From an uncultured Paracoccaceae bacterium (GTDB lineage: Bacteria > Pseudomonadota > Alphaproteobacteria > Rhodobacterales > Rhodobacteraceae), in the NCBI GenBank assembly GCA_947500135.1, contig CANMQX010000004.1:186001-250000 (forward strand): a stretch of DNA of 64,000 nt, in the 5' to 3' direction. Each line of letters starts with the position of its first letter. Position 1 is the first letter of the stretch. The position numbers and the translations under genes are program-made. This document shows, one piece after another, positions 35,984 to 46,963 of the stretch. The notes beneath the pieces are model-generated. The model was not told the DNA's origin. It saw only the letters and a program-made list of their open reading frames with translations, and made no database searches.

Positions 35984-36852
35984 GCAGCAAGGACAACAAA
36001 GATATCGACGACGTCACCGGCATCGACACAACGGGTCACGCCTGGGACGGGATCAAGGAACTGAACAACCCGCTCCCGCGGTGGTGGCTCTGGTGCTTTT
36101 ATCTGACCATTTTCTGGGGGATTTGCTATTCGATCGCCTATCCCGCATGGCCGCTGGTCAAAGGGGCGACAGCCGGGGTGTTGGGCTATTCCACCCGGGC
36201 CGAAGTGGCCGCCGAAATCACACGGTTTGAAGAAGCCAATGCAGAGATTTCCGCACAGCTTGCAGCTGCCGACCTCAGCACGCTGTCGGAAAACGAAGAA
36301 TTGCAACGCTTTGCCACCTCGGCGGGTGGGGCGGTCTTCCGCAATAATTGCTCGCAATGTCACGGGTCAGGGGCTGCGGGTGCTGTGGGCTATCCCAACC
36401 TTCTGGATGATGATTGGCTCTGGGGCGGTGATTTCGAGAACATCACCTACACCATCCGTCACGGTATCCGGAATGAGGAAGACTGGGATGCCCGCTATTC
36501 CGAAATGACGGCTTATGACGAGATCCTCAGCGATGAAGAGATTGATGCCACCGTGCAATATGTGCGTCAAATCTCGGGCCAGGACCATGATGCGACGCTT
36601 GCGGGCGCGGGCGAGGCGACATTCATGGACAATTGCGCCGCCTGTCATGGCGATGATGGCAAGGGCAGCTACGATCTGGGCGCGCCCAATCTGACGGACG
36701 CGATCTGGCTCTATGGTGGCGATGCGGCCACGCTGGAAGAAACCATTCGTTACGCCCGGTTTGGTGTGATGCCCCCCTGGGGGTCGCGGCTCAGCGAGGC
36801 TGAAATCAAGGCGGTTTCCGCATATGTCCACCAGTTGGGCGGCGGCGAATAA
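35980..36852 (+). CDS. ccoP: cbb3-type cytochrome c oxidase subunit III (di-heme)
   Basis: 290 residues: an N-terminal helix (WLWCFYLTIFWGICYSI-like), then two c-type heme sites, CSQCH near residue 125 and CAACH near residue 212. It takes electrons from soluble or membrane cytochrome c. Last gene of the operon, followed by a strong terminator. The maturation genes ccoGHIS are not in view. Confidence 0.97.
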   Translation: MSSKDNKDIDDVTGIDTTGHAWDGIKELNNPLPRWWLWCFYLTIFWGICYSIAYPAWPLVKGATAGVLGYSTRAEVAAEITRFEEANAEISAQLAAADLSTLSENEELQRFATSAGGAVFRNNCSQCHGSGAAGAVGYPNLLDDDWLWGGDFENITYTIRHGIRNEEDWDARYSEMTAYDEILSDEEIDATVQYVRQISGQDHDATLAGAGEATFMDNCAACHGDDGKGSYDLGAPNLTDAIWLYGGDAATLEETIRYARFGVMPPWGSRLSEAEIKAVSAYVHQLGGGE

Positions 36853-36915
36853 GACAGATCACCGCTGACCCCGGACACCTGTTCGCGCGTTTCGTCCGGG
36901 TCGGCGTGAAGGGAA

Positions 36916-36944
36916 GGGCACCCGCCACCACGGGTGCCCTTTTC
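36916..36944 (+). terminator. Intrinsic terminator of the cco operon
   Basis: GGGCACCCG pairs exactly with CGGGTGCCC over a 6-nt loop, followed by TTTTCTGTTTC. It lies 64 bp after ccoP. Confidence 0.88.
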
Positions 36945-37004
36945 TGTTTCTGAGCCCCGCGATCTATCCATCCTTGGATGGATTGTGTGCAGTTCCGGGG
37001 TCAC

Positions 37005-37409
37005 CTAACCTGACAGGGACGCATGCGCCGCGGCCATCACCGCCCTGCGGGATGGCAATCCCAGCGCCTGCAAAATGGCATGAACGTGATCCTTGACCGT
37101 AGGCACAGTGATATTGAGCGCTTTGGAAATCTCTTTGTTTGACTTGCCCTCAATCAACAACCCCGCAACCTGGCGTTGGCGGGCGGTCAGCGGGGCCAGC
37201 AGCGCATCGTTCTGGGGTGCCTGTGTCAGGGTGACCAAGGGCGCGCCAATCACGGCACTGGCGTCCAGATCAATCTTCAGCCGCATCCCGGGCTGGGCCA
37301 ATGGGGCCAGCGTGGTCAGTGCGGCCACAGGTATCGGGCCTTGCGCACCACCGGTCAGCCCCTCCAGCGTTTCTGACAACGCCGCCAATACATCCGGATC
37401 AACAGACAT
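37005..37409 (-). CDS. Small LuxR-type HTH protein
   Basis: 134 residues from the ATG at 37409 (GAGAGG, 8 nt). The C-terminal half is a GerE/LuxR helix-turn-helix (LTARQRQVAGLLIEGKSNKEISKALNIT, TVKDHVHAILQALG). The N-terminal half is short with no receiver or autoinducer domain recognisable. It is divergent from the NTF2-like gene with only 14 bp between start codons, so promoters must overlap coding sequence. Confidence 0.8.
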   Translation of the reverse strand: MSVDPDVLAALSETLEGLTGGAQGPIPVAALTTLAPLAQPGMRLKIDLDASAVIGAPLVTLTQAPQNDALLAPLTARQRQVAGLLIEGKSNKEISKALNITVPTVKDHVHAILQALGLPSRRAVMAAAHASLSG

Positions 37410-37423
37410 CAAAAGGACCTCTC

Positions 37424-37786
37424 ATGCAGTCTATGCCCCTTGAGATCACCAATTTCTTCCTCGCAATGCAAGCCGGTCCCTCTGGCCTGGACCTGCTAAG
37501 CACAATTTTCGCGCCCGACGCGACCTATAGCGAACCGTTTTCAGGGCAATCCACACCGCATCAAGGGCGCGACGCCATTGTCGCAGCCTTCGATGCCAGC
37601 CGGACGGATGCGTTCAACGACGCCGTGATCAATCTAGGATCGGTCGAGGTGATAGGTGACACCATCACCGTAGAATGGACCTGCATATCAGATGCGATCC
37701 CAGGCGGGCGCGGCAGCGGAACCAATGTCTTTCAGATGGCGGATGGCAAGATCGCGTCGCTGGTCACAACGCTGGATATGGGATGA
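37424..37786 (+). CDS. NTF2/SnoaL-like protein
   Basis: 120 residues starting MQSMPLEITNFFLAMQ after AAGGAC. The cone-shaped NTF2-like fold is suggested by FAPDATYSEPFSGQSTPHQGRDAIVAAFD and the strand pattern VEVIGDTITVEWTC. Such proteins are small ligand pockets or enzymes of very varied function. It lies 4 bp before the DUF1801 gene. Confidence 0.72.
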   Translation: MQSMPLEITNFFLAMQAGPSGLDLLSTIFAPDATYSEPFSGQSTPHQGRDAIVAAFDASRTDAFNDAVINLGSVEVIGDTITVEWTCISDAIPGGRGSGTNVFQMADGKIASLVTTLDMG

Positions 37787-37790
37787 GGTG

Positions 37791-38150
37791 ATGAAAAATC
37801 CCGATGTTGACGCTTGGCTCGATGCCTATGACAACACGATGAAACCCGTTGTCGTGGCGATGCGCGATGCGATCCTGGCGGCCGATACGCGGGTCACGGA
37901 AACAATCAAATGGCAGGCGCCCACCTTTGTCTACAATGGCAATATCGCCAGCTTCTTTCCCAAATCGAAAAAACATGCGTCATTGATGTTCCACAAAGGG
38001 GCAGAGATCACAGGCAACTTCCCCAACCTGACAGGCGACGGGAAAGAGGCGCGCAGCTTCAAGGTTAGCAATCTTGATGATCTGGCTACCAAGCAGGCAG
38101 AATTGCAGAACATCATCCGCGCATGGTGCGATCAAAAACACGGGGGATAG
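37791..38150 (+). CDS. DUF1801 (YdhG-like) protein
   Basis: 119 residues with the family pattern NTMKPVVVAMRDAILAADTRVTETIKWQAPTF and FFPKSKKHASLMFHKGA. The DUF1801/YdhG fold is small and cytoplasmic and its role is unknown. It directly follows the NTF2-like gene. The track start (37692) is inside that gene; I use the ATG at 37791. Confidence 0.8.
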   Translation: MKNPDVDAWLDAYDNTMKPVVVAMRDAILAADTRVTETIKWQAPTFVYNGNIASFFPKSKKHASLMFHKGAEITGNFPNLTGDGKEARSFKVSNLDDLATKQAELQNIIRAWCDQKHGG

Positions 38151-38202
38151 GCGCGGGGTGCCATCCCAGCTAACAGGGCAGGATCAAACCAAAGGGTCCG
38201 CC

Positions 38203-38634
38203 ATGACCACAGAAGAAAAGATCAAAGCAATCGCCGCCTTTGTTGGGCTGGGTGGTCTGTTGTTTGGGATCGTCCAATTCTTTCAGGTGCAGGCGATTGA
38301 AGCTGCGAAACCGTTTCTGGAAAGAAAACTCTCATGGTGCGAACAGGCCGTGAGAACAACGGCAAGCATCGCCATTACCACACCGCCCGACGATGAAGAT
38401 CTGCAAAACTTTGCGCGGGCTTACTGGGGGGTCATGGGGCTGATCGAAAACCAACAAATCGCCGATGCGATGAAGGCTTTTGACCAAGGGCTGCGCGACG
38501 GCATCCCTGGGCTGGCCGGACCAAAACTGGAAGGCAGCAGCATTGTCACCCTCAGCGATCTGTCACTGAACCTTGCCCATGCCTGCCGGGCCGAACTATC
38601 TGCCGAATGGTCGGCCAGCTGGTCGCGGCGCTGA
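38203..38634 (+). CDS. Small protein of unknown function with one transmembrane segment
   Basis: 143 residues from the ATG at 38203. The N-terminus has a hydrophobic segment (AIAAFVGLGGLLFGIVQFF) and the rest is helical and polar with two Cys. No family recognised. It follows the DUF1801 gene by 52 bp and converges on tdh. Confidence 0.6.
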   Translation: MTTEEKIKAIAAFVGLGGLLFGIVQFFQVQAIEAAKPFLERKLSWCEQAVRTTASIAITTPPDDEDLQNFARAYWGVMGLIENQQIADAMKAFDQGLRDGIPGLAGPKLEGSSIVTLSDLSLNLAHACRAELSAEWSASWSRR

Positions 38635-38643
38635 CCGCGCCGC

Positions 38644-39690
38644 CTATAGCGTCCAATCCAGAACCACCTTGCCCGATTGCCCTGACTTCATCGCGGCAAA
38701 ACCCTGGGCAAATTCCTGCACCGGAAAGCGATGGGTGATCACCCGGCTGACATTCAGCCCGTTTTGCAGCATCGCGATCATCTTGTACCAGGTTTCAAAC
38801 ATCTCGCGGCCATAGACGCCTTTGATGGTGATCGCCTTGAACACGATGCGTCCCCAATTGACGGGTGACGTGCCGGGCGGAATGCCCAGCAGGGCGATCT
38901 TGCCACCCATCACCAGTGCCTCGACCATCTGATCCAGTGCCGCCTGACTGCCAGACATTTCCAGCCCCACGTCAAAACCCTCGCGCAGGCCAAGTGCGTG
39001 TGCGACATCGTTCAGGTCTTCCTTGACCACATTGACCGTCCTGACGGACGGAACGACATGTTCAGCAAGTGCCAGACGGTCAGCATTGATATCCGTAATC
39101 ACGACATTGCGTGCCCCGGCATGTCGGGCGACTGCGGCGGCCATAATGCCAATAGGGCCAGCCCCGGTGATCAGAACATCCTCGCCCAACAGCGCGAAAC
39201 TCAGGGCGGTATGCACGGCATTCCCCAACGGGTCGAGGATCGCGCCAATCTCATCGGGGATGTCATCTGGCAAGGGCACCACATTGAATGCAGGTAGCCG
39301 CAAATATTGCGCAAATGCGCCTTGTTCATTCACCCCGATGCCCCGCGTGCCGGGATCAAGGTGAAACTTGCCCGCCCGCGACTGGCGGCTTTCGGTGCCG
39401 ATCAGATGCCCTTCACCGGAACAGCGCTGGCCCAGTGTCAGGCCGGTCACGTTGCGCCCAAGCTCGACAATCTCGCCTGCGAATTCATGGCCCGTGATCA
39501 TCGGGACAGGGACGGTTTCCGCCGCCCATTCATCCCAGTTCCAGATATGAATATCGGTGCCGCAAATGCCGGTTTTGTTGATACGGATCAGCACGTCATC
39601 GGGGCCAATCTCGGGGACCGGGGCATCAACCATCCATAGCCCTTCGGCGGGCTTGGATTTTTCCAGTGCGGTCATCATATTGGCGGTCAT
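38644..39690 (-). CDS. tdh: L-threonine 3-dehydrogenase lacking structural-zinc cysteines
   Basis: 348 residues of the zinc-type alcohol dehydrogenase family. The catalytic Cys is in TGICGTDIH, with His-Glu in ITGHEFAG, and the NAD site [11 protein letters not shown]. It oxidises threonine to 2-amino-3-ketobutyrate, which Kbl then cleaves. Unlike E. coli Tdh, the lobe that normally holds four structural-zinc Cys reads [15 protein letters not shown], with Gly, Ser, Ser and Asp at those places. Its ATG overlaps the kbl stop. Confidence 0.94.
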   Translation of the reverse strand: MTANMMTALEKSKPAEGLWMVDAPVPEIGPDDVLIRINKTGICGTDIHIWNWDEWAAETVPVPMITGHEFAGEIVELGRNVTGLTLGQRCSGEGHLIGTESRQSRAGKFHLDPGTRGIGVNEQGAFAQYLRLPAFNVVPLPDDIPDEIGAILDPLGNAVHTALSFALLGEDVLITGAGPIGIMAAAVARHAGARNVVITDINADRLALAEHVVPSVRTVNVVKEDLNDVAHALGLREGFDVGLEMSGSQAALDQMVEALVMGGKIALLGIPPGTSPVNWGRIVFKAITIKGVYGREMFETWYKMIAMLQNGLNVSRVITHRFPVQEFAQGFAAMKSGQSGKVVLDWTL

Positions 39691-40874
39691 CAGATCACCC
39701 CCAACGCACGGCCAACCTTATCAAAGGCGGCAAGGGCGCGGTCCAATTCAGGCTTGGTCAAGGCGCCATTCATCTGCGTGCGAATGCGCGCCTGCCCATA
39801 CGGGACCACGGGGAAGAAAAAGCCGGATACATAGACGCCTTCGTCAAAAAGACGCGCGGCCATGTCCTGCGCCAGTGTTGCCTCACCCAGCATGACGGGA
39901 ATGATCGGGTGTTCGCCGGGCAACAAATCAAAACCCAGATCGGTCAGCCCCGCCCGCCAATAGGCAGCGTTTTCAAAAAGCCGGGCGCGCTGTGCGGCCC
40001 CATTTTCAACCAGATCAATGGCGACAATCCCGGCGGCGACAATGGCAGGGGGTAAGGAGTTGGAAAACAGGTAGGGCCGGGCGCGTTGCCGCAACAGATC
40101 AATCACCGGCTGTGGCCCGGCGATATAGCCCCCAATGGCACCACCCAGCGCCTTGCCCAGCGTGCCGGTGACAATATCGACATCAACGCCAAAATGATCC
40201 GGCGTGCCCGCGCCGCGCGGCCCCATAAACCCGGTCGCGTGGCAATCATCGACCATCACAACCGCATCATATTTGTCTGCCAGCGCACGAATGCCGGGCA
40301 GATCAGCAAGGTAGCCATCCATGGAAAACACGCCATCGGTGGCAATCATCACATGGCGGGCACCTGCGGCACGGGCCTCCTTCAGCTTCACCTCAAGATC
40401 ACCCATGTCATTATTGGCGTAACGATACCGCTTGGCCTTACACAGGCGGATGCCGTCAATGATGGACGCATGGTTCAGACTGTCCGAGATAATCGCATCT
40501 TCGGGGCCCAAAAGCGGTTCGAACAAACCGCCATTGGCATCAAAACAGGCCGCAAACAGGATCGCATCATCCTTGCGCAGGAATGCCGCAAGTCTTTGTT
40601 CCAGATCGCGGTGAATATCCTGCGTGCCGCAGATAAAGCGGACACTGGCCATGCCAAAACCATGTGCCCCCATCGCGCGCGCCGCCGCGGCGATCAGATC
40701 AGGATGGTTGGCAAGGCCCAGATAGTTATTGGCACACAGGTTGATGACCTCGCGGCCAGCAACCGACACCTCGCCCGCTTGCGGTGACGTGATCAGACGT
40801 TCGCGCTTGTACAGGCCATCGGCCTCGATCTGTTCCAGGGCAATGGTGATATCGGACAGAAAGGCGTGTGGCAT
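39690..40874 (-). CDS. kbl: 2-amino-3-ketobutyrate CoA ligase (glycine C-acetyltransferase)
   Basis: 394 residues from the ATG at 40874 (AAGGAG, 7 nt). A PLP alpha-oxoamine synthase with [24 protein letters not shown] and the Schiff-base Lys in [14 protein letters not shown]. With Tdh it converts threonine to glycine and acetyl-CoA. First gene of kbl-tdh; repeated TTTCCGTTA-like sites lie just upstream. Confidence 0.96.
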   Translation of the reverse strand: MPHAFLSDITIALEQIEADGLYKRERLITSPQAGEVSVAGREVINLCANNYLGLANHPDLIAAAARAMGAHGFGMASVRFICGTQDIHRDLEQRLAAFLRKDDAILFAACFDANGGLFEPLLGPEDAIISDSLNHASIIDGIRLCKAKRYRYANNDMGDLEVKLKEARAAGARHVMIATDGVFSMDGYLADLPGIRALADKYDAVVMVDDCHATGFMGPRGAGTPDHFGVDVDIVTGTLGKALGGAIGGYIAGPQPVIDLLRQRARPYLFSNSLPPAIVAAGIVAIDLVENGAAQRARLFENAAYWRAGLTDLGFDLLPGEHPIIPVMLGEATLAQDMAARLFDEGVYVSGFFFPVVPYGQARIRTQMNGALTKPELDRALAAFDKVGRALGVI

Positions 40875-40907
40875 ATGGCATCTCCTTGAATGCCACAATA
40901 TCTGCCA

Positions 40908-40963
40908 TAACGGAAGGATTTCCTCAATATAGGATTTCCATTAAACCGTACAAATTTCCGTTA
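40908..40963. promoter_or_regulatory. TAACGGAA/TTCCGTTA sites upstream of kbl
   Basis: TAACGGAA (40908) and its complement TTCCGTTA (40956) bracket the kbl promoter region, with a degenerate copy TTTCCATTA between. The same motif forms a palindrome over the start codon of the neighbouring XRE gene, so this is probably its operator set. Confidence 0.62.
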
Positions 40964-41539
40964 AGACGTATTTGCGGTTGCCTTGACGATCAGAAAAACA
41001 CGGGCAGGGCCGTCCAGCGCGGCAATCGCATGTGTCACATCGGCCGCATATCGGGCCGTATCCCCGGTTTCGATGTCCATTACGGCACTGCCAGACGTCA
41101 CTTGGACCCGACCTTCAAGCACGGTCAGCTGTTCCAGCGCACCGCGCGCATGGGGCTGGCTGTTCAATGCGCCACCGGCCTGAAAACGGACGTCATACAC
41201 CTCGTGCCCGCCCGCCTCTTCGGGGGGTGACAGGATCAAGATGCGGCAGCCTTGCCCCATATTATCGATGCTGGGGACGTCGGAGGCGGACAAGACATCA
41301 ATCCGGTCGCCATCCTGACGCTGCTCCAACAGCCCGGCAAAATCCACCCGCAACGCCCGGGTCAGGTTCCACAGGGTTGCGATGGTCGGGCTGCTTTCGC
41401 CGCGTTCGATCTGGCTGACCATGGACCGGGACACGCCGCTTAGATTGGCCACCGCTTCCAACGACAACCCCTGCGCCTTGCGGGCATCCCGCAGCCGGGC
41501 AGGCAGTACATTCAATACATTATCGGAGTTTTCCGTCAT
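40961..41539 (-). CDS. XRE-family regulator with C-terminal cupin domain
   Basis: 192 residues: an XRE helix-turn-helix (LSLEAVANLSGVSRSMVSQIERGESSPTIATLW) then a cupin sensor domain (QPHARGALEQLTVLEGRVQV). This two-domain layout is common for repressors of amino acid and amine catabolism. It stands upstream of kbl-tdh on the same strand with 86 bp between, and matching motifs before both genes suggest it controls threonine breakdown and itself. Confidence 0.9.
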   Translation of the reverse strand: MTENSDNVLNVLPARLRDARKAQGLSLEAVANLSGVSRSMVSQIERGESSPTIATLWNLTRALRVDFAGLLEQRQDGDRIDVLSASDVPSIDNMGQGCRILILSPPEEAGGHEVYDVRFQAGGALNSQPHARGALEQLTVLEGRVQVTSGSAVMDIETGDTARYAADVTHAIAALDGPARVFLIVKATANTS

Positions 41540-41549
41540 AACGGAAAAC
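41528..41549. promoter_or_regulatory. Palindromic operator over the XRE start codon
   Basis: GTTTTCCGT-CATA-ACGGAAAAC has 9-bp perfect arms; the start codon of the XRE gene (ATG on the minus strand) lies in and beside the 4-nt centre. Binding here would block initiation of its own message. Confidence 0.68.
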
Positions 41550-41716
41550 TATGCGCATCTGGCGCAAGTGCAAGCGGAAACCGGGCTCTGCTTGATCGCC
41601 CGGTTTTTAGGCGGGCAAGCTTGCAGGCGCACAAAAAAAGAGCAGCGCAACCAAGTGCTCGCAAATGATCGATCCGAATACTGCCACTTTGGCGCGCGCT
41701 GTGGTCGAAAAGATGG

Positions 41717-42586
41717 CAGATCAACGCCGCGCCGGAGCCTGCCATCAATCTGTCGACCGACATAACCCTGCAAGAGGCCCAGCCGGTCCAGCCGCGCGCA
41801 ATTGGCACAGCGCGTCTGTCCGTCCGCGCCGATCAGGCAGGTCAGACGCGGGTCGCTGACCTGCGCCAGTCGGGGTCGTCTAAACTGGTATTCCCGCAGA
41901 CCCATCACAAGGATATCGAAACCGTGCTGGTCAACACGGCTGGCGGTATCACCGGTGGCGATGCCTTCAGCGCCGACTTTACCGTGCAACATGGCGCGAC
42001 GCTCACTGTCACCACGCAGGCCGCTGAACGGGCCTATCGGGCGCAGCGCAGCGAAACAGGCCGCGTGCGAACCGATGCGACCGTGCAATCCGATGCGCAG
42101 CTCAATTGGCTGCCGCAGGAGCTGATCCTGTTTGAACGCTGTGCCTTGCGCCGCAGGCTTCATATCGCCCTCGCACCTGACGCCCGGCTTTTGATGATTG
42201 AACCTGTTGTCTTTGGGCGCGCCGCCATGGGCGAGGCATTGCGCGACATCCTGTTTCATGACCGGATCATGATCACACGCGGGGGCAGCCCACTTTACAC
42301 AGACGCGACAATGCTGCGGGGTGATGCCACCACCCATCTGGCGCGGCGGGCTATCGCGGATGGGGCGGGTGCGATGGCCAGCCTTGTACTGGTACGGCCC
42401 GCCGCCGCCAGTCAGCTTGCCCCAATCCGGGCGGCTCTGCCAGCCACCGCCGGGGCCAGCATGATCGCCGATGACACATTGGTGATGCGGCAACTGGCGA
42501 CGGATGGATACGCGCTGCGTCGCACCCTTGTTCCAATCCTTCAACGACTGACAAACAACACCCTTCCTACGTCATGGAGGCTTTGA
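41717..42586 (+). CDS. ureD: Urease accessory protein UreD (start codon unclear)
   Basis: The UreD homology (QPRAIGTARLSVRADQAGQ, VLVNTAGGITGGDAF, QELILFERCALRRRL, EPVVFGRAAMGE) extends well upstream of the track start (GTG 41924). Between the in-frame TGA at 41666 and that GTG there is no ATG, GTG or TTG, yet codon use is coding-like from about 41717, where I set the boundary. Either a rare start codon is used or one base has shifted near the ATGG at 41713. UreD scaffolds apo-urease for nickel delivery by UreFG. It is first in ureDABCEFG. Confidence 0.82.
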   Translation, partial: QINAAPEPAINLSTDITLQEAQPVQPRAIGTARLSVRADQAGQTRVADLRQSGSSKLVFPQTHHKDIETVLVNTAGGITGGDAFSADFTVQHGATLTVTTQAAERAYRAQRSETGRVRTDATVQSDAQLNWLPQELILFERCALRRRLHIALAPDARLLMIEPVVFGRAAMGEALRDILFHDRIMITRGGSPLYTDATMLRGDATTHLARRAIADGAGAMASLVLVRPAAASQLAPIRAALPATAGASMIADDTLVMRQLATDGYALRRTLVPILQRLTNNTLPTSWRL

Positions 42587-42589
42587 GCC

Positions 42590-42892
42590 ATGCAACTGAC
42601 ACCCCGTGAAAAAGACAAGCTGCTGATCGCCATGGCGGCAGAGGTCGCGCGTAAACGGCTGGACCGTGGCGTCAAACTCAACCACCCCGAAGCGATCGCG
42701 CTGATCACCGACGCGGTGGTCGAGGGCGCGCGCGACGGGCGGTCCGTGGCCGACATGATGCAGGCCGGTGGCCGCGTCATCACCCGCGACCAATGCATGG
42801 ATGGGATCGCCGAGATGATCCATGAAGTGCAGGTCGAGGCGACATTTCCCGACGGCACCAAACTCGTCACCGTCCATAACCCGATAAGGTAA
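42590..42892 (+). CDS. ureA: Urease subunit gamma
   Basis: 100 residues, the standard length, beginning [20 protein letters not shown] with [24 protein letters not shown]. It is a small structural subunit of the nickel enzyme. It follows ureD by 3 bp. Confidence 0.97.
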   Translation: MQLTPREKDKLLIAMAAEVARKRLDRGVKLNHPEAIALITDAVVEGARDGRSVADMMQAGGRVITRDQCMDGIAEMIHEVQVEATFPDGTKLVTVHNPIR

Positions 42893-42899
42893 CCACCCC

Positions 42900-43205
42900 A
42901 TGATCCCCGGAGAAATCATGCCCGCAACAGGCGACATCACCCTGAACGCCGACCACGACGCGATCACGCTGATCGTTGCCAACACGGGCGACCGGCCCGT
43001 GCAGGTGGGCAGCCATTATCACTTTGCCGAAACGAACCCGGCGCTGGATTTCGACCGCGACGCCGCACGCGGCATGCGGCTGGATATCGCCGCCGGGACG
43101 GCGGTGCGGTTTGAGCCGGGGCAGCGCCGTGACGTGCAACTCATCCCCATTGCTGGCAGTCGCCACATCTACGGCTTCAACCAACAGATCATGGGGGCGC
43201 TTTGA
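42900..43205 (+). CDS. ureB: Urease subunit beta
   Basis: 101 residues: [16 protein letters not shown], then [22 protein letters not shown], typical of UreB. Structural subunit, 7 bp after ureA and directly followed by ureC. Confidence 0.97.
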   Translation: MIPGEIMPATGDITLNADHDAITLIVANTGDRPVQVGSHYHFAETNPALDFDRDAARGMRLDIAAGTAVRFEPGQRRDVQLIPIAGSRHIYGFNQQIMGAL

Positions 43206-44914
<1,709 letters not shown>

Positions 44915-44915
<1 letters not shown>

Positions 44916-45382
44916 TGCCGGATTACATCGCACAGGATATCCGCCGGGCAGGCGATTGGACGGGCAGTTTCGAACTCTGCGTGATGAGTTATGACGAACG
45001 CTTCTTGCGGCGCAAGGTGATCCAGACGGTCCATGGTGACAGCTTGTTGGTTGATCTGGCACAGACCACCTCGCTTAATAACCGCGACGCTTTCCTGCTG
45101 ACGGACGGGCGGCTGATCGAAATCATCGCTGCGGATGAGGAATTATACGAAGTCACCGGCGATCTGACACGCCTCGCATGGCATATCGGGAACCGGCACA
45201 CACCTTGTCAGATCGAAGAAACGCGGCTCTTGATCCAGCGCGACAAGGTCATTGGGCATATGCTGGAACATCTTGGTGGCGCCGTCCGACCCATCAGCGC
45301 ACCCTTCACCCCCGAAGGCGGAGCATACGGGCACGGGCGCACCCACGCGCATGAACATGGGGCAACGGCGCATGACCACTAA
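44915..45382 (+). CDS. ureE: Urease accessory protein UreE (nickel chaperone)
   Basis: 155 residues. The C-terminal domain has GNRHTPCQIEETRLLIQRD and HMLEHLGGAV, and the tail is His-rich ([17 protein letters not shown]), the usual nickel-binding tail. The ATG overlaps the ureC stop. The end runs 11 bp into ureF. Confidence 0.95.
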
Positions 45383-46019
45383 TCAGGCGATCCTGACGCT
45401 CACCCAATGGCTGTCACCCGCCTATCCGGTGGGGGCTTTCGCGTACTCGCATGGGCTGGAGGCGGCCATTCAACATGGCCACATCACAACGGGCGATGCA
45501 TTGCAGGACTGGCTGCATGACATCCTGCACCATGGCAGCGGGCGCAATGATTGCATCCTGTTGCGGGCCGCCCATGTCAGCACGGATGCCACAACCCTGA
45601 TGGTGATCAACGACACCGGGCTTGCCATCGCCGCCTGCGCCGAACGGCGGCTGGAGGCTGCGGCACAAGGGCTGGCATTTGGCAAAACCACCGCCGCGAT
45701 CTGGGGTGGAACGGGCAGCGCCTGCATCTATCCGGTCGCCGTCGGTGCTGCCGCCGCACGTCTCAAGATCGATGTCGATCTGACAGCGGCCATCTATCTG
45801 CAGGCAATGATCAGCAACCTGATTGCGGCGGCGCAACGGCTGATGGCGCTGGGCCAGACCGAAGGGCAGGGGATCCTGACCAGCCTCACACCGCTTTGCG
45901 CAGACGTGGCCGCGCAAACGCAAGACAGCACGCTGGACGATCTGCACAGCAGCGCCTTCCTGTCCGACATTGCGGCCATGCATCACGAAACACAGCAACC
46001 AAGGATTTTCCGATCATGA
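45372..46019 (+). CDS. ureF: Urease accessory protein UreF
   Basis: About 215 residues from the ATG at 45372 ([21 protein letters not shown]). Family signature [14 protein letters not shown]. It bridges UreD and the UreG GTPase during nickel insertion. Overlaps ureE by 11 bp and ureG by 4 bp. Confidence 0.93.
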   Translation: MTTNQAILTLTQWLSPAYPVGAFAYSHGLEAAIQHGHITTGDALQDWLHDILHHGSGRNDCILLRAAHVSTDATTLMVINDTGLAIAACAERRLEAAAQGLAFGKTTAAIWGGTGSACIYPVAVGAAAARLKIDVDLTAAIYLQAMISNLIAAAQRLMALGQTEGQGILTSLTPLCADVAAQTQDSTLDDLHSSAFLSDIAAMHHETQQPRIFRS

Positions 46020-46639
46020 CGCAACTGAACGGACCTTTGCGGGTCGGCATCGGCGGGCCGGTCGGGGCAGGCAAAACCACGCTGACAGCAGCATTGGCGC
46101 GGGCGCTGCACCCGGTCTGTTCCATGGGGGTGATCACCAATGACATCTACACGCAAGAGGATGCAGAGGCGCTGATGCGGATGCAGGTCCTGCCACAGGA
46201 CCGGATCATCGGGGTCGAAACCGGGGGCTGCCCGCATACGGCCATTCGGGAGGACGCCTCGATCAATCTGGCCGCAGTGGCAGAAATGCAAGGACGGCAC
46301 GCGGACCTTGATCTGGTGCTGATCGAAAGCGGGGGGGACAACCTGTCAGCGACCTTCAGCCCCGAATTGGCGGACCTGACGATCTATGTGATCGACGTGG
46401 CAGCGGGCGAGGAAATCCCACGCAAAGGCGGACCCGCGATCACACGGTCCGATCTACTGGTGATCAACAAAACCGATCTGGCACCCCATGTCGGCGCATC
46501 GCTTGAGGTGATGCAAAGAGACTGCGACCGCATGCGGGCAGGACGACCCTACACCTTCGCAGCCCTACGGCACGGAGAAGGATGCGAAGACATCACACGC
46601 TTCATCCAGCAATGCGGGGGACTGGCGACGGGTCAATGA
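46016..46639 (+). CDS. ureG: Urease accessory GTPase UreG
   Basis: 207 residues from the ATG at 46016. P-loop [12 protein letters not shown], the metal-binding CPH in [11 protein letters not shown], and the G-domain motif [15 protein letters not shown]. It couples GTP hydrolysis to nickel delivery. Last gene of the urease cluster; DNA beyond it changes character. Confidence 0.97.
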   Translation: MTQLNGPLRVGIGGPVGAGKTTLTAALARALHPVCSMGVITNDIYTQEDAEALMRMQVLPQDRIIGVETGGCPHTAIREDASINLAAVAEMQGRHADLDLVLIESGGDNLSATFSPELADLTIYVIDVAAGEEIPRKGGPAITRSDLLVINKTDLAPHVGASLEVMQRDCDRMRAGRPYTFAALRHGEGCEDITRFIQQCGGLATGQ

Positions 46640-46963
46640 TCGAAAGGGCCCCTTTGGGACAAATTTGCGTCGGCCACGAGCGGTGGAAATGCGCCGAAAG
46701 CGGACTTTGCAAAGCCAAGATGCCTTGAAGTAGCGTGACCGCCAGCCTGCTTGGGTCTGCCTTAATTTTCTGAAGCGAAAGACAGCAAACAGCGACGCTG
46801 AGCTCAAAGGGCTGTTTGTTAGTGTACAAGAAGGGTACCGTTTCCTACAGAGGAGCATAGCAAAGTCAACAAACACGTGTGGGAACAACCGTGGACCAAC
46901 AATGGGTTATAGGGAAAGTGTAAACGTAATAGTACTCTTTTTCAAAGTGAAGCGTCGATCCAA
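46640..46963. other. Intergenic DNA between ureG and the reverse transcriptase gene
   Basis: 324 bp without a convincing gene. The two overlapping minus ORFs of 107 and 75 codons have no recognisable features. G+C falls towards the reverse transcriptase gene. It probably includes the 3' junction of the inserted segment. Confidence 0.5.
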
